DNA of 64,000 nt from Stichopus chloronotus (lineage: Eukaryota > Echinodermata > Holothuroidea > Aspidochirotida > Stichopodidae), in contig CM037849.1 in NCBI GenBank assembly GCA_021234535.1, positions 13,869,526-13,933,525 of the forward strand, given 5' to 3'. A program made the translations under genes and the position numbers. Shown here in pieces: positions 13,201-22,700 of the stretch (position 1 is the first letter of the stretch; each line of letters opens with the position of its first letter). Under the pieces are notes generated by a model. That model saw only the letters and a program-made list of their open reading frames with translations, had not been told where the DNA came from and searched no databases.

Positions 13201-16200
13201 ATGGGGGTGGTGGGAATGGGGTGGTGGGATGGGGGTGGTGGGATGGGGGTGGTGGGAATGGGGGTGGTGGGAATGGGGGTGGTGGGAATGGGGGTGGTGG
13301 GATGGGGGTGGTGGGAATGGGGGTGGTGGGAATGGGGGTGGTGGGAATGGGGGTGGTGGAATGGGGTGGTGGATGGGGGTGGTGGAATGGGGGTGGTGGG
13401 AATGGGGGTGGTGGAATGGGGGTGGTGGTGGGGGTGGTGGAATGGGGGTGGTTGGAATGGGGGAGGGGTGGTTGGGGGTGGGTGGTGTGGGATGGGGGGG
13501 TTGGTGGGGGGGGTGGGAATGGGGTGGTGGGATGGGGTGGTGGGGTGGTGGGGGGGTGTTGGGGTGGTGGTGGGAATGGGGGTGGTGGGAATGGGTGTTA
13601 GGGTGGGAGGGGGGTCTGGGTTTTTTCTCCTGTTCTCGTATTCATGTATGATGGATCTGTCTTGTACAGCCTAAGCTTTTATTCAGATTCTCCATTCTCT
13701 TTTTCGTTACATTTATTTCATTTTATTATATTTGTTGCTTTGTATGAAAAAGAGAAAACAAACAACGAACGAAAGAAGAGATTAGACACCAATCTAGAAT
13801 TACATGACCATAACGCAGTAAGCTACACGTACACCTCGCGTACTCAGCGAGCACAAATCTCTCCGGGTTTAATTCAGCAGTCCCCCTCTGTGACGAGCTA
13901 CCCGTGTGGCATCTGCTGGGAAAGTCCCTAAATTCACCCCATGTGTTGAAACAGTCACCAAAAAAAAAAAAATTAATATACAAATATGTACCGTGATGTT
14001 GTTGATATCTCACCAACATTCGAAAAAAAAAAATTATCCAAAATTCCCTTAGGTGACTCCGTCGTAAAGAAATGTGAGATCGACCCAAACATAAAACCAC
14101 ATGATGGAACAGTTTTACGTCCCATCATGTGGCCATCAGTTATTGAAAATGCATGCAATTAAGTAGCATTATTTTTTATGCAGGCCGATATGTTTTTGAA
14201 AGAACGAGTTTTTAGAAACGACCGTCTTTTGTTCTCTTGTCCATGTACAACATGTACATATTGCACGTGCGCAAATGATCCCTTTGTACGTTTGCTGCTG
14301 CGTCACATGTATATTTGTATGCGTGTGTACACATATAATTGCAAAGATCACTCCACTTTTTGACATGAGTTCGTTTGCCTGTGTGCCAAATTGAAGTATT
14401 CCTCAAAAGCTTAGCCATTGCTCGCACAAACGCGTTGCTATGGTTACCGGTAGATACATTTTAGAAATGGGATATCCTTATCCATACACAGGGCAATCAC
14501 CGTCTGATCATCTGGAAATGGTCAACTGTAGATAGAGCTTGTTTGATCAGCAAATAGAACACGGGGAAGGGTACCTTTCGGGTTTTTTGTTTTAGGCCTA
14601 TAGCGGTGGTATTGGTCATTTCCAAGGAGAGGTGCATTCCAAATTCCCTGGCACGAAGTGGAAAATGTATCGATATTTTTTGGCATGCACGAAACATTCT
14701 GAAGATGTTAATCGATGGCTGTACACTTAATCGGTCGATATGCTCTAACATTAAACGCACCGTAGCAGTGTTGACCGACACTGTAACTGCTGTACGTAAG
14801 AATGGTAAGGGAAGATATTAGACACATTGCAGGAAAATAAACTTAAGAGGCAACAACGACAAGTTAAAATGCTCGAGCATATGCACACGTACGGTGTAAT
14901 AATTCTATATCGTAACAACCTAAGAGGACATCACATGCATGTGCTGATGCACTTGTCTGTGGCGATGCGTGTCCGTCCCGGTTTCGAGGCGTTAACGTCT
15001 CGGATTATTTATGACCGGCTGCTCCATCTCCCATTGCTTCTCAAAACTCACGCATGAGCAGTGGTACGCTGACTTGTGTGTAAAATAATGACGTGCTGGG
15101 GGAGACACTAGGAGTTAGTAGTCTCGTAAATACTTGAAGCCACTGAGCATGTCTGATCTATTACAGCAATGGGGAAATAAAAAACCAGCTCCTCGCCTCC
15201 AGAAGATGCATATATTCTTCAAAATATGACACTATATACTCCAATCATCTTGCGAGAGGGAAATAGTGTCCATGAGGTGAGATCTGCTTAACCTTAAGCC
15301 ATCGAGAAGCAACAAGGAAAAAAAGAAAAACCTAATTGAAGAACTAGGTTTAGCGTTATGAATCATTAATTATTCATGACGTAATACAGGCACAGAAACA
15401 GCAGTCAGTAAATGCAGAACGAAAATAGCCTCTGTGACAAAAACGTGTGTAATGGGAGGGGATCGGGCGTGGTTTGACTTGTTTATGATACTTGATACTG
15501 TTCACAATCCTCACCTTAGATACAAGTCTAGTTTATTCTTTCTAACGAATGAAAGAATTGAAATCATCGGTCTAGGTCCATTTGAATTTTTTACTGATAT
15601 ATTTCTCGGTTCCGTATCTGTTCCCTGATGTAACTCTCTAACATCTTATATGTCATTACAACATATATTTATTTATTTTTTAAAGAGGAAGACATTTTCA
15701 TTCAAAAAATACTTGAGATGCTGCCAATGTCTATCGACCACACAAATGGCTTTTTGTTATCTACGATAACAATATACACTGCAGTACAATAGTACATTTA
15801 TGGCGGGCAAAATTAACCTGACTGTGAGTTTGGGGTAGTGCAGGAGCAGCAGGTTGGTCATTATTCTAATAGTCTTAGGTCCACTGAGATGGAGCAAATG
15901 CGTTCCATTAAACTCATCTTGCCGTCCGTCAGAGAGGCTGCCTCGCAAAATAACGCCGCTGTAAGTGGCTAAGCAATATTGAAACAAGTCATTATTTTGG
16001 GGCCGGGAACTTATGTTGTGGGTTATTATACTTGACCAAGGAATACATAAGGGTAAAACCAGACAACTCGTGGGTGAGAATATGGAATTCCCAGTTTTTT
16101 TTTTCCCGCCAAGATGTGGTAAAGGAAAGTGTTATAGTGATACGTGAAGTCTGATTTCCAATGATTTAAAGACAAAAACTCATCACCCTAGACAATTTCA

Positions 16201-19200
16201 ATTCTCCCAACCACCTACCTCTAGTCCCTCCCTCAGCTTGTCTGAAATTCCTCCACATGTGTAATCAAAACAATGGATCCCTGTGTACGCTGTGTAATAT
16301 GAGCTGCTCTGCATCTTTCGAATTTGCTGTCAATCTGCAACGGTACTGTAACTTAGAACCAGTTGAGAATTTTGCTTTCCGGGAGGTAAAAATATAGCTT
16401 AGGGTGATGCAATACAGCCTTTAATGATTGGTAGGATGTCCATTCAGTAACAAGAAGTATGATTGCCGGCGAGTTTGGGGAGAATTTTCAGACAGGCTCG
16501 TGTCATTTATTTCGAGATGAGGGGAAATTCCTGGAAAACCTCCCTTCACCAACCTTCCTTCACTGATAAAAACGGTTTCATTCACATGGTAACGGTTACG
16601 TAAACATCAATCCAAAACATTTTAGCATATATACCTGGGCCTATATGTTCATTGTGGTTTCCGTGAAGGGTCTGATTAAGCATAAGTAGTATCCTGTTTT
16701 TCTATGGCATTTACTTGATGTGCTTTAATTTTTCACACGAACGAAAGGAAGTTGAAGAGTTCAAATCCAAGGAAACCAGCCTAGCCTATCACAAAGAGCC
16801 CGTGCGATTTTTTTACTAACAACATTACTTGAAACAAAGGAACAAGTGCAACGAAATGTCTCGGTGTATCGGCAGAACGGTTACCATGGAAACTACTACC
16901 GGAAACCGAAGACGAAAATCAGCAACAATTTTTATCATTCCGATTTCTGACTTTTATCGGCGAGATGGTCTTCCCAAAATATTTAATAGACGATATTAAA
17001 AAAAAAAGGCTTGGAGTTCGAACATTTTGATGTTTATCTAGAAACCAGCTGTCGGTGACTGAAGAAAAACCAGAGGACAAGGAACGACAGACTATATACT
17101 GGATAGATCTCGATTCCCTGGACGATTCAGACTGGTGTGTAAGACTGGTTTCCCTGAGAAAGTTTTTCCCTCATCTCGCGCAAAAAAAAGAAGAAATTAT
17201 CACAGAGATCAGTTTCAAATACCTCACTGTAATTGGAACATCATGCCGGGATTTTTTTCCTCTTTTCAGATATTGAATTTACCATCAGAAGTGTAGAAGA
17301 ACTTTACGTGCGCCAATTTATTATTATTTTCTCCCCACTATCTTCGCGAGTTTGTGTTTTTTTTTATTAGGGTTTTATGAAGTGCACGTTCAGCCCTGCA
17401 TGTGACGTGCATAACCAAAGTTCAATAACATTTGGATCATTTGGAGATTCAAAACGATCGTTGTAAATATGTAGAGGTGATGTATGAGTGTTCCTTGACT
17501 GAGCTTATAGTATCACTGCCGGATCCGGGGATGGGGGGACGACCCCATCCAAAGGTGGGGGGCTATGTACCTGATTTTTTTTTTTTTTTTATCAAGAAAT
17601 ACAGTTAGGGAAACTAGAAAAATTTCAAAAGAAAATCATCTCCACAAATGTACACCTTTGTTGCACAAAAACGTTTCTAGAGGAATTCAGTTATAGAAAG
17701 ATTTTTCACTCGTACCCTTAGACCTCAATGTATCTCACTGTACCAACTAAATTTGGTCACTCCAAAGCATGAACTTGTATCATTCAGTGCGTACCATATA
17801 GGCCTGTAAGTTATAACCGTATAGCCTATACAGTGCTGAAAATAATATTTCATGTGCACACCTTCTACAGTTGGTAATGAATAGCCTATTATCACAATAG
17901 GCACTAAAAGCGTTGCCATAAAATAAGGATTACGAAAATTTTCAATTCTCCAATGAAGCTGGTGGACGAGTAATTGACGCTCGTATGTATAAATATGTAC
18001 AGTTACACTGATGAGCCTATACCTCATTCACTGGCTGCTTCTGACGGAGTATACGCGACGTAACAAGCCCCACGTACTTGCACTAGACACACAAATATAT
18101 CTAATTGATAACGTTGGAAATATACGGAACATATGGTGATCTCATTAAATTACTCGAATGTACACTAAAGTGGTCGTCGGAATACTTCACTGAGAAGGTG
18201 ACTACTGGTGAGCATCTGGGCAGGTATTTATACACATGTGGGAAACAGATGGTGTATTTTCTTATGAAGTTATTCGCTAATACTAGCCAGCCAGCCAGCC
18301 CAAGTGTAAAGTATTGTAACGGGAGGTACAGTAATGGATTTTGGTTTGAACGATCATGCATGATGTTGCCCACGGGGTACATAAGTATCAACAATTTGCG
18401 GATTTGAGCCCATGGGGCGTATTTGACAATATTTACAGAGCCCGTCGAAAATTCTTTTCTGTTGACAGGTCTAATGAGCACAGTGGGGGGGGGGTCAGGT
18501 GTGCTAAGGCAAGTTTATACATATATACCACTTACCGTGTTCATCGCTTTACTGATCTCGTCCATCATCGGTGAGACGATTCCATATTCGCCGGCAGACT
18601 CCTCCAGCGAGGCTAAGAGGTCTTCGATGCCCTCGAGGATCCCTTGAACTGTCTCTTCGATATCTGGACTGAGTTTTGACCCCTGTGTGAGATGAAAAAT
18701 GTAAAAATGTAAAACTTACCCCCTGACGAAACTAAATGGCATTATGGGTATTGCATATTCGTTACGCCAATGATGATAGGACAATTAAAGCGAACTGAAA
18801 ACGGTGAAGATTTCGATAAAAACCGACACACATAGGGGGTTGGGGTTACACTAACCGCTGTAAACAAAGTAAAATCACTATTATTGTGGTGTTTGTTTTA
18901 ATATTCATCTTTTTATTTCTACCAACAAAATGAACACAAACATTTCACCCCAAATAGACCATAATTCAAACCGTCAAATCCTCCATGGAATGCAAGCAAC
19001 ACATTCGTTTTCCTTCGATCCGTCAATTGTTAGGTTGCAAGACAAGTTTTATCCAATTTCAATTTTGATTCAATTTCCTCCCCAAAACCGATTATAGCGG
19101 TAGCTCTGAATGTCTGCAAATGTTAACCGATTTCAGACTGGTATTTATACTCAGTACCCTATTACATTAATGCGATTATGGATATTAAATTTCTCATCGG

Positions 19201-19763
19201 TGACGTAAAACCTCTCCGTATGTCACAGCCACCTGTCTGTTTGAGGGGGGGGGGGGGATGAGTTGTTACATGTATTCTAAAAAAAAAAGGAACGAAAAAT
19301 GGAAAGAAAACCTTGGAAATCATTGCTATATAAATTATCCGCATGAATGTACACGGCCGTCATGGAAGGTTGCTACACAAGATAATGATATAACATTAAC
19401 AGTCGGCCTATACACACAGCCATGGGCTGTATGATGATGAAAATAATCGCAAGTCTCCACACTTCTGCTCAATTGAAGAAAAGAGGGAGAATTCAGACTG
19501 CAAGCAAAGTGACCCCCGCGTAAATTTTCTTATGTTTCCGGCTCTCATATATAGTGATGGCGTGACGTCATTCCTCGTTATGGGTTAGAGTGTAACACGT
19601 ACGCCTTGAAAATTTAAGTGCTCACTTTAAAAACTCACAGAGTAAAATTTCACTGTTTTCAAGTTTGATCGTGGAATTGTAACCGGCTCACGGCATTCAT
19701 CTTGGCCAACAGATCCAAGCCGGCCACTGTCATATTTAACATCGTATCACTAGCAAGGGATAT
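1042..19763 (-). CDS. tln: Talin, partial multi-exon gene (end of R11, R12, start of R13)
   Basis: Talin is a large cytoskeletal adaptor that links the integrin beta tail (through its N-terminal FERM head) to F-actin and vinculin (through a rod of helical bundles) at cell-matrix adhesions. Nine secure exons and one probable exon on the minus strand join in phase. The nine give 432 codons without a stop. From recalled vertebrate talin they match the end of rod bundle R11, all of R12 and the opening of the C-terminal R13/I-LWEQ actin-binding module. Landmarks in order are SKAMNT, SFADHR, LAAASLGGDDPE, LINAVKDIASSLD, VTSLLKTVKSVEDEAT and STKQVTLATAKAVGAGN. The start codon, head and most of the rod lie upstream; the last exons lie below position 1. 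HIP1R/Sla2 share only the I-LWEQ module, so talin is the right family. I cannot tell which paralogue, if there is more than one. Confidence 0.93.
1228..4315. other. Talin intron, 3.1 kb
   Basis: Contains an imperfect poly-C/CA tract at about 1405-1444 and scattered short repeats. The short ORFs here have no recognisable domain. Nothing else supported. Confidence 0.7.
1405..1444. repeat. poly(C) flanked by (CA)n
   Basis: An uninterrupted run of C's between short ACAC repeats. Confidence 0.9.
4316..4432 (-). CDS. tln: Talin exon, end of R12
   Basis: 117 nt, 39 codons, phase 0/0. Acceptor aataacag, donor gtatac. Encodes visible residues 332-370. The segment VTSLLKTVKSVEDEATRGPR is almost identical to vertebrate talin (VTSLLKTVKAVEDEATKGTR), followed by AAEATIEAINQEMK. 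It forms the last long helix of R12 and the linker to R13. The exon contains a perfect CRE-like octamer (TGACGTCA), which looks incidental because it falls across codons. Confidence 0.96.
4433..4897. other. Talin intron, 465 bp, with donor-adjacent tandem repeat
   Basis: A T- and A-rich intron. Its 5' end, in the gene's direction, is a short tandem repeat that abuts the splice donor at 4897 (see the repeat entry). Nothing else is seen. Confidence 0.8.
4833..4897. repeat. 21-23 bp tandem repeat touching a splice donor
   Basis: About three copies of a unit containing (plus strand) TATAAGCCTAACCAGCATAT. They lie at 4842-4864, 4865-4885 and 4886-4897, with a diverged partial copy before. The last copy runs straight into the donor of the exon at 4898-5023. 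Confidence 0.85.
4898..5023 (-). CDS. tln: Talin exon, R12
   Basis: 126 nt, 42 codons, phase 0/0. Acceptor gtcatcag, donor gtatat. Encodes visible residues 290-331, starting T-MLINAVKDIASSLDVLISA. Vertebrate talin has VLINAVKDVAKALGDLISAT at the same place. It ends GSLHEAAK, equivalent to the QLKNSAK region. A helix of the R12 bundle. Confidence 0.96.
5024..5679. other. Talin intron, 656 bp
   Basis: AT-rich, with no repeats or coding signal that I can support. Confidence 0.75.
5680..5863 (-). CDS. tln: Talin exon, R12
   Basis: 184 nt, entering with one base that completes an Arg codon split with the previous exon (AG|A) and leaving in phase 0. Acceptor gctgcacag, donor gtaggt. Encodes through visible residue 289. 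It includes ESIREEAKAMVENTKVL, SSDQEKLAEAAQDSAKTM and LAAASLGGDDPEGQ. Vertebrate talin has VEDTKVLVQNAAGSQEKLAQ and LGAASLGAEDPETQ here. The acceptor lies in an AGAGAG run, and the one-base phase fixes which AG is used. Confidence 0.95.
5864..7445. other. Talin intron, 1.6 kb
   Basis: The part nearest the upstream exon is one copy of a dispersed repeat (6840-7398). The rest (5864-6839) shows no recognisable feature. Confidence 0.75.
6840..7398. repeat. Dispersed repeat, copy A (unknown family)
   Basis: About 560 bp, matching 43935-44488 in the same orientation. Shared blocks include ATAATCAGGAAGCTGC, GACCACATGTGATT, TATGGAAATTGTA and CCCAGGGTTTCCTTC, in the same order and spacing, with many substitutions and small indels. 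No terminal repeats or ORF were seen, so the class is unknown. It ends 47 bases from the donor of the talin exon at 7446-7615. Confidence 0.85.
7446..7615 (-). CDS. tln: Talin exon, R12
   Basis: 170 nt, entering in phase 0 and leaving with two bases (AG) of a split Arg codon. Acceptor tcatcgcag, donor gtaaaa. Encodes visible residues from 172, including ANQAINALKAGAKGSQACID, SSIISDLDTTMTFASVGSV and SFADHR. Vertebrate talin has LAALQAGNRGTQACI, SGIIADLDTTIMFATAGTL and TFADHR. Long R12 helices. Confidence 0.96.
7616..10633. other. Talin intron, 3.0 kb
   Basis: Contains poly-C at 7862-7872, poly-G at about 9214-9225 and poly-C near 9866, plus G-rich text around 8880-9060. No gene is seen. The short ORFs are not recognisable. 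Confidence 0.7.
10634..10780 (-). CDS. tln: Talin exon, R11/R12
   Basis: 147 nt, 49 codons, phase 0/0. Acceptor gtttttacag. The donor, gtcggt, is weak (C at +3). Encodes visible residues 123-171, with QALGQACLALVKAAG and NLGKKDLVDNSRIASDK. These parallel vertebrate QELGHGCAALVTKAG and TKKELIECARRVSEK. The reading frame continues directly into the next exon. Confidence 0.93.
10781..11495. other. Talin intron, 715 bp
   Basis: Nothing beyond simple AT-rich sequence and a short C-rich patch near 11210. Confidence 0.7.
11496..11612 (-). CDS. tln: Talin exon, end of R11
   Basis: 117 nt, 39 codons, phase 0/0. Acceptor tccatag, donor gtaaca. Encodes visible residues 84-122, ITKAHSNQEELVSLAEKMSN followed by DYQLFANAVRGAIAST. 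The pattern matches vertebrate MVTKSNTSPEELGPLANQL and TSDYGRLASEAK, with moderate identity. Confidence 0.88.
11613..12368. other. Talin intron, 756 bp
   Basis: Holds a poly-C run near 11840. No coding signal. Confidence 0.7.
12369..12470 (-). CDS. tln: Talin exon, R11
   Basis: 102 nt, 34 codons, phase 0/0. Acceptor acgttgcag, donor gtaatt. Encodes visible residues 50-83, with FPIYQANSLQAANSILRTAQ-DM. The vertebrate equivalent is FVDYQTTMVRTAKAIAVTVQEM. Identity is low, but position, phase and the DYQ/IYQ and Q-(D/E)-M landmarks fit. Confidence 0.85.
12785..12860. repeat. G-rich (GGGGGA)n-like low-complexity tract
   Basis: Runs of GGGAGG and GGGGGAGG on the plus strand, directly before the LINE fragment. 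Confidence 0.85.
12877..13780 (+). mobile_element. 5'-truncated non-LTR retrotransposon: reverse-transcriptase C-terminus plus 3' UTR
   Basis: The plus-strand frame ending with TAA at 13165-13167 encodes the tail of a LINE ORF2. The pattern is R-(Y/H)-x-TR near the front (RRYKHPTRHTSS), then SQRTVRLSGPTFWNPLDVKL and LSTFVNRLKEFLLNK. This is the familiar 'R-S-x-x-x-x-GP-x-x-WN-x-LP ... L-x-x-FK-x-x-LK-x-x-L' ending of CR1/Jockey/RTE-type reverse transcriptases. Everything upstream, including the catalytic domain, is missing, as in 5' truncation. After the stop come a short T-rich segment, a G-rich minisatellite and a T-rich stretch ending near 13780. The 3' limit is an estimate. The element is plus-strand, antisense to talin. 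Confidence 0.75.
13193..13612 (+). repeat. 15-bp minisatellite GGGGGTGGTGGGAAT
   Basis: About 420 bp of GGGGGTGGTGGGAAT and variants lacking one A or part of the unit, becoming irregular after about 13440. The plus strand is essentially all G, T and A, with runs of three to five G's every few bases, so it should form G-quadruplexes. Confidence 0.95.
14097..14132. repeat. Perfect 11-bp inverted repeat (hairpin)
   Basis: CCACATGATGG at 14097-14107 and its exact reverse complement CCATCATGTGG at 14122-14132, separated by 14 bases. Function unknown. Confidence 0.8.
18536..18682 (-). CDS. tln: Talin exon, R11
   Basis: 147 nt, 49 codons, phase 0/0. Acceptor ctcacacag; the donor, gtaagt, is a perfect consensus. 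Encodes visible residues 1-49, including LSPDIEETVQGILEGIEDLL, LEESAGEYGIVSPMMDEISK and AMNT. The vertebrate counterpart is EALEEAVQMMTEAVEDLTTTL followed by AASAAGVVGGMVDSITQAIN. Spacing and the (V/I)V..M(M/V)D(E/S)I core agree. Confidence 0.85.
18683..19691. other. Probable talin intron, 1.0 kb
   Basis: AT-rich, with a poly-G run near 19243-19257. No coding signal. Confidence 0.55.
19692..19763 (-). CDS. tln: Probable talin exon, R11
   Basis: 72 nt, 24 codons, phase 0/0. The acceptor, cccttcctag, has a pyrimidine tract; the donor is gtgagc. Encodes ISLASDTMLNMTVAGLDLLA followed by KMNA. It fits the last R11 helix before the previous exon: vertebrate MALLDQTKTLAESALQLLYT followed by AKEA. 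Hydrophobic spacing matches and T, A, L, L and K are shared, but identity is weak. A second donor nine bases further on would give the wrong phase. Position, phase and length support it; the similarity alone would not. Confidence 0.55.
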
Positions 19764-22700
19764 CTAGGAAGGGTTACGTCATGAACGTAACGGAAGGAAT
19801 AAAAAATGGAAAATTTAAAAAAAAAAAAACAGGCGAAATTTTTAAGCTAACGATACTAGATGTTATCCACCTAACCTAACGGAACTAGATGCTATCTAGC
19901 TTTAAATGAGTGATTGAATAGATCACTTCAGTGGATTGTATGTCAAAGAGACAGGCATACATAGGCTTAAACTTTCTTACAATCCGGCCTCAAAATCTAT
20001 ACGAAATCCCAACAGCAGATCCATGGGAGGTGGATGGTCATAGGATAAGCCGCCCCCCATCAGCTTTTCAAGGGCGTATTGTTCTACAATTTTCGCCTGC
20101 TATAGATCTCTGTAAGGGGTGGGACTGTCGTACTCGGCCTTGCGATGCAATGCAGAGACAAAAATCGCATTTTCTAGATAAAATGATCTCCAAATATATG
20201 CTACGCACTTACGCAGTTTCCAAGGCAAAACAAAATCTCCGACCAAAAAAGACCAATATTTCGCGGGCTGTACAATACTGTATATGCACAAACCACGTAA
20301 CGCGAGACGAAAGATTTTTGCGTATACATGCCTAACAATTTGCGGGCGAAATTTGTTGAAACTAGTGATCCACCACCGCAAGCGCCGCTGCTGTCTGTAA
20401 CTCGCGTACCCCTCTATATCTCTTCTGGCAGTTTCTGAAACAAGAAGCAGTTACCAGGAGACCCATCGTCTCGGTCAAACCAACAACATCGTTTCTAGGT
20501 TGTTACCTACGGCAAAAATAGATTGTGGGTCTTTCCGTATTTTTTTGTCACCGTTAATGTTTATAACATCACCAAACATATCACAGATTGTATGTGTGAC
20601 ATGCGCATACGTTAATTGTATATGCACAACATGCACATATGGTGTGAAGCAATGTTGAAGTAGCCTACTGTACGTGACACGGCCTCTCCATATATTTTAA
20701 CATGCATGGGCTATCACAAAAAGCCGACATTTCGGCTCCAAGTGAATAGTTATCATTATTTTGTTTTTTGTATTTCTAAATATATTTCTTCATACAACGT
20801 GTTCCCTTGATACCATGAAGTAATGGAATACAGCAACTCGAGCGTGTATCATGGGTTAACCATTCACTACATGCCTAAGATACCATCTAATGAAAGCGTA
20901 TGATGTTATACAGGTATTTCTCTTGGTTTGTTTGGATTTCGATAGTGTTTTTGATGTAAACAAAATTTCGTGTAAACATTCACTCGCCCCTTGCAATCAA
21001 GCAAACAAGATCGTCCTTCACACTATCGAGTCATCATAGTGATTTCTGCTCCAGATTCATCAGGTCAGCTTGGACTGTTGAGGTACATAGGCCTATGTAC
21101 AGTACTCAAATCATGGGGTTCAAACGGGATTAGGTGAAAACAAAATAGTTGATAGTGGTGGAGAATGTGATTGGGGTAACTTTGGGGTTGAGCAATAGAG
21201 CCCAGTGCCAAAGCCAAGGGCTTTTACTCCACTTGTAGCAGCTCTACATGCGTAAGGAGTGAATCCTTCTAGGGGTACGGGGGGGGGAGGGATGATTTGC
21301 GCCCGAATTCCGATACTTTTACCAAATTGTCAGAATTTTGACGCTCGCCTTTTTATGCTGGCTCACAATTGTTATCGGGGTGGGGGGGGGGGGTTAGACG
21401 TTTAACTTACCGTTGATACGGTACAGTGCGCAAATACAACACCCCCTATTACAGTGGGGCATCCTTGAGGATTTTGGATTGAAGTGGGGGGATGTGAAAA
21501 TTGTTGAAGACAGAGTGGCGCCACAATGGTTGGCGCAGAGCGTAACAGAAATTTTTCTGATAAAAGTTTCTCCCAGATTGCCGGAAATTGCCCTTTCATG
21601 GCTCCGCTAGGGTGGCCATGGCCCAGACTCATAACGGGATGACTATCTTTCATGGGGAGGGGGGGGGGGACTGAGAGGACCAAATGGTTGAGGTGGGGAC
21701 AAGCATGTAGCAGTGACATTATCTAAGTAGAACGCCACTATCGTTTGGCTCCTAACGTACAGATGTTTGGCAAGAATATCTTTCAGATTGCAGGGAATGG
21801 CACTTCCCATTCTCTCTGGCATTGTGAGTTTTATCTAACATTTTCTTTATTTTTTTTTAGAACGCAGGTTCGAAAATTTGCATGCCATACAAATGCTAAC
21901 AATCCGTAGTTTCAATGACTGTTTGGTAAGTTTCTGTGTCTTGCAAAAATTTTCCCCTATATTTCTTTGCTTGCGAATTTCTTTCTTTTTTGGGGGGGGG
22001 GGGGCAGTCGGGGGCAAGACATTTGATAGGGCGTTTACGCCCCATGCTCCCCTGCTGGTTACCGGCGCCACCGAGCATGACCGATAACTTCAAAGTTCAT
22101 GTAGACACTCAGCTTTGTAGACACTCAGCTTCGATTCGATTCAGTTTATGGATACAATACTGCTCTGACATCTCTATCATGACATTTCTCATCAACAAAG
22201 AAGTGTCACACTCTATACACTGGATTCATGTACTTGTGTCACGTGATTAGCAAGACGCAAGGTCTACAGTACATCATGTATATCGCATTTTCATTTTCAA
22301 GGATATATACATCCTTTGCAAGGCATCATGTAACTGCTTCTCATCCCAGTGTATGGCGGCTATGAAACTCAATTCCGACAGTTATCAGCACAACCCTTCA
22401 CACGTGATCCCTATCCGCTGAACTTTACAAGAGGTGCACCGACGCTGTGCTCTTTCAACAAAAAGAACCCACAATTTACAACGTTCAAATCATCACCCAC
22501 TCACCTTTACCCCCCCCCCCTCATCCGTCTCAGAATGGCAATTGTTTGAAGTTTTTGTTAGACCAAGGATCTCCCTAGTAACACTATACCAAAGATATAA
22601 AACTTTTTTTTACGACTTTACGTGTGGTATACTTTGATTTGTTTTCTCGATATGTATTATTTACTATAGTGGAATGTGCCCTCGTCTTAACCGTTGACAT

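Larger units (their letters stand above)
12471..18535. other. Talin intron, 6.1 kb, with LINE fragment and minisatellite
   Basis: Contains a purine-rich G tract (about 12785-12860), the 3' end of a LINE (12877-13780) with an internal minisatellite, a perfect hairpin (14097-14132) and otherwise anonymous AT-rich DNA. From 13786 to 18535 I see no gene. The ORF at 17055-17276 (plus) and those around 18101-18481 show no family features. Confidence 0.7.

Noticed and set aside
13173..13674. Three overlapping plus-strand ORFs of 140-161 codons rich in Gly, Trp, Val and Met
   Set aside because: They are translations of the 15-bp G-rich minisatellite; all three frames are open because the unit length is a multiple of three.
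19931..20335. 134-codon plus-strand ORF
   Set aside because: No domain recognised, and no promoter or polyadenylation signal nearby.
20358..20436. Possible talin R11 exon behind the strong acceptor ctgcttcttgtttcag
   Set aside because: The phase-0 frame required by the neighbouring exons has an early stop, and the open frame does not fit the known phases.
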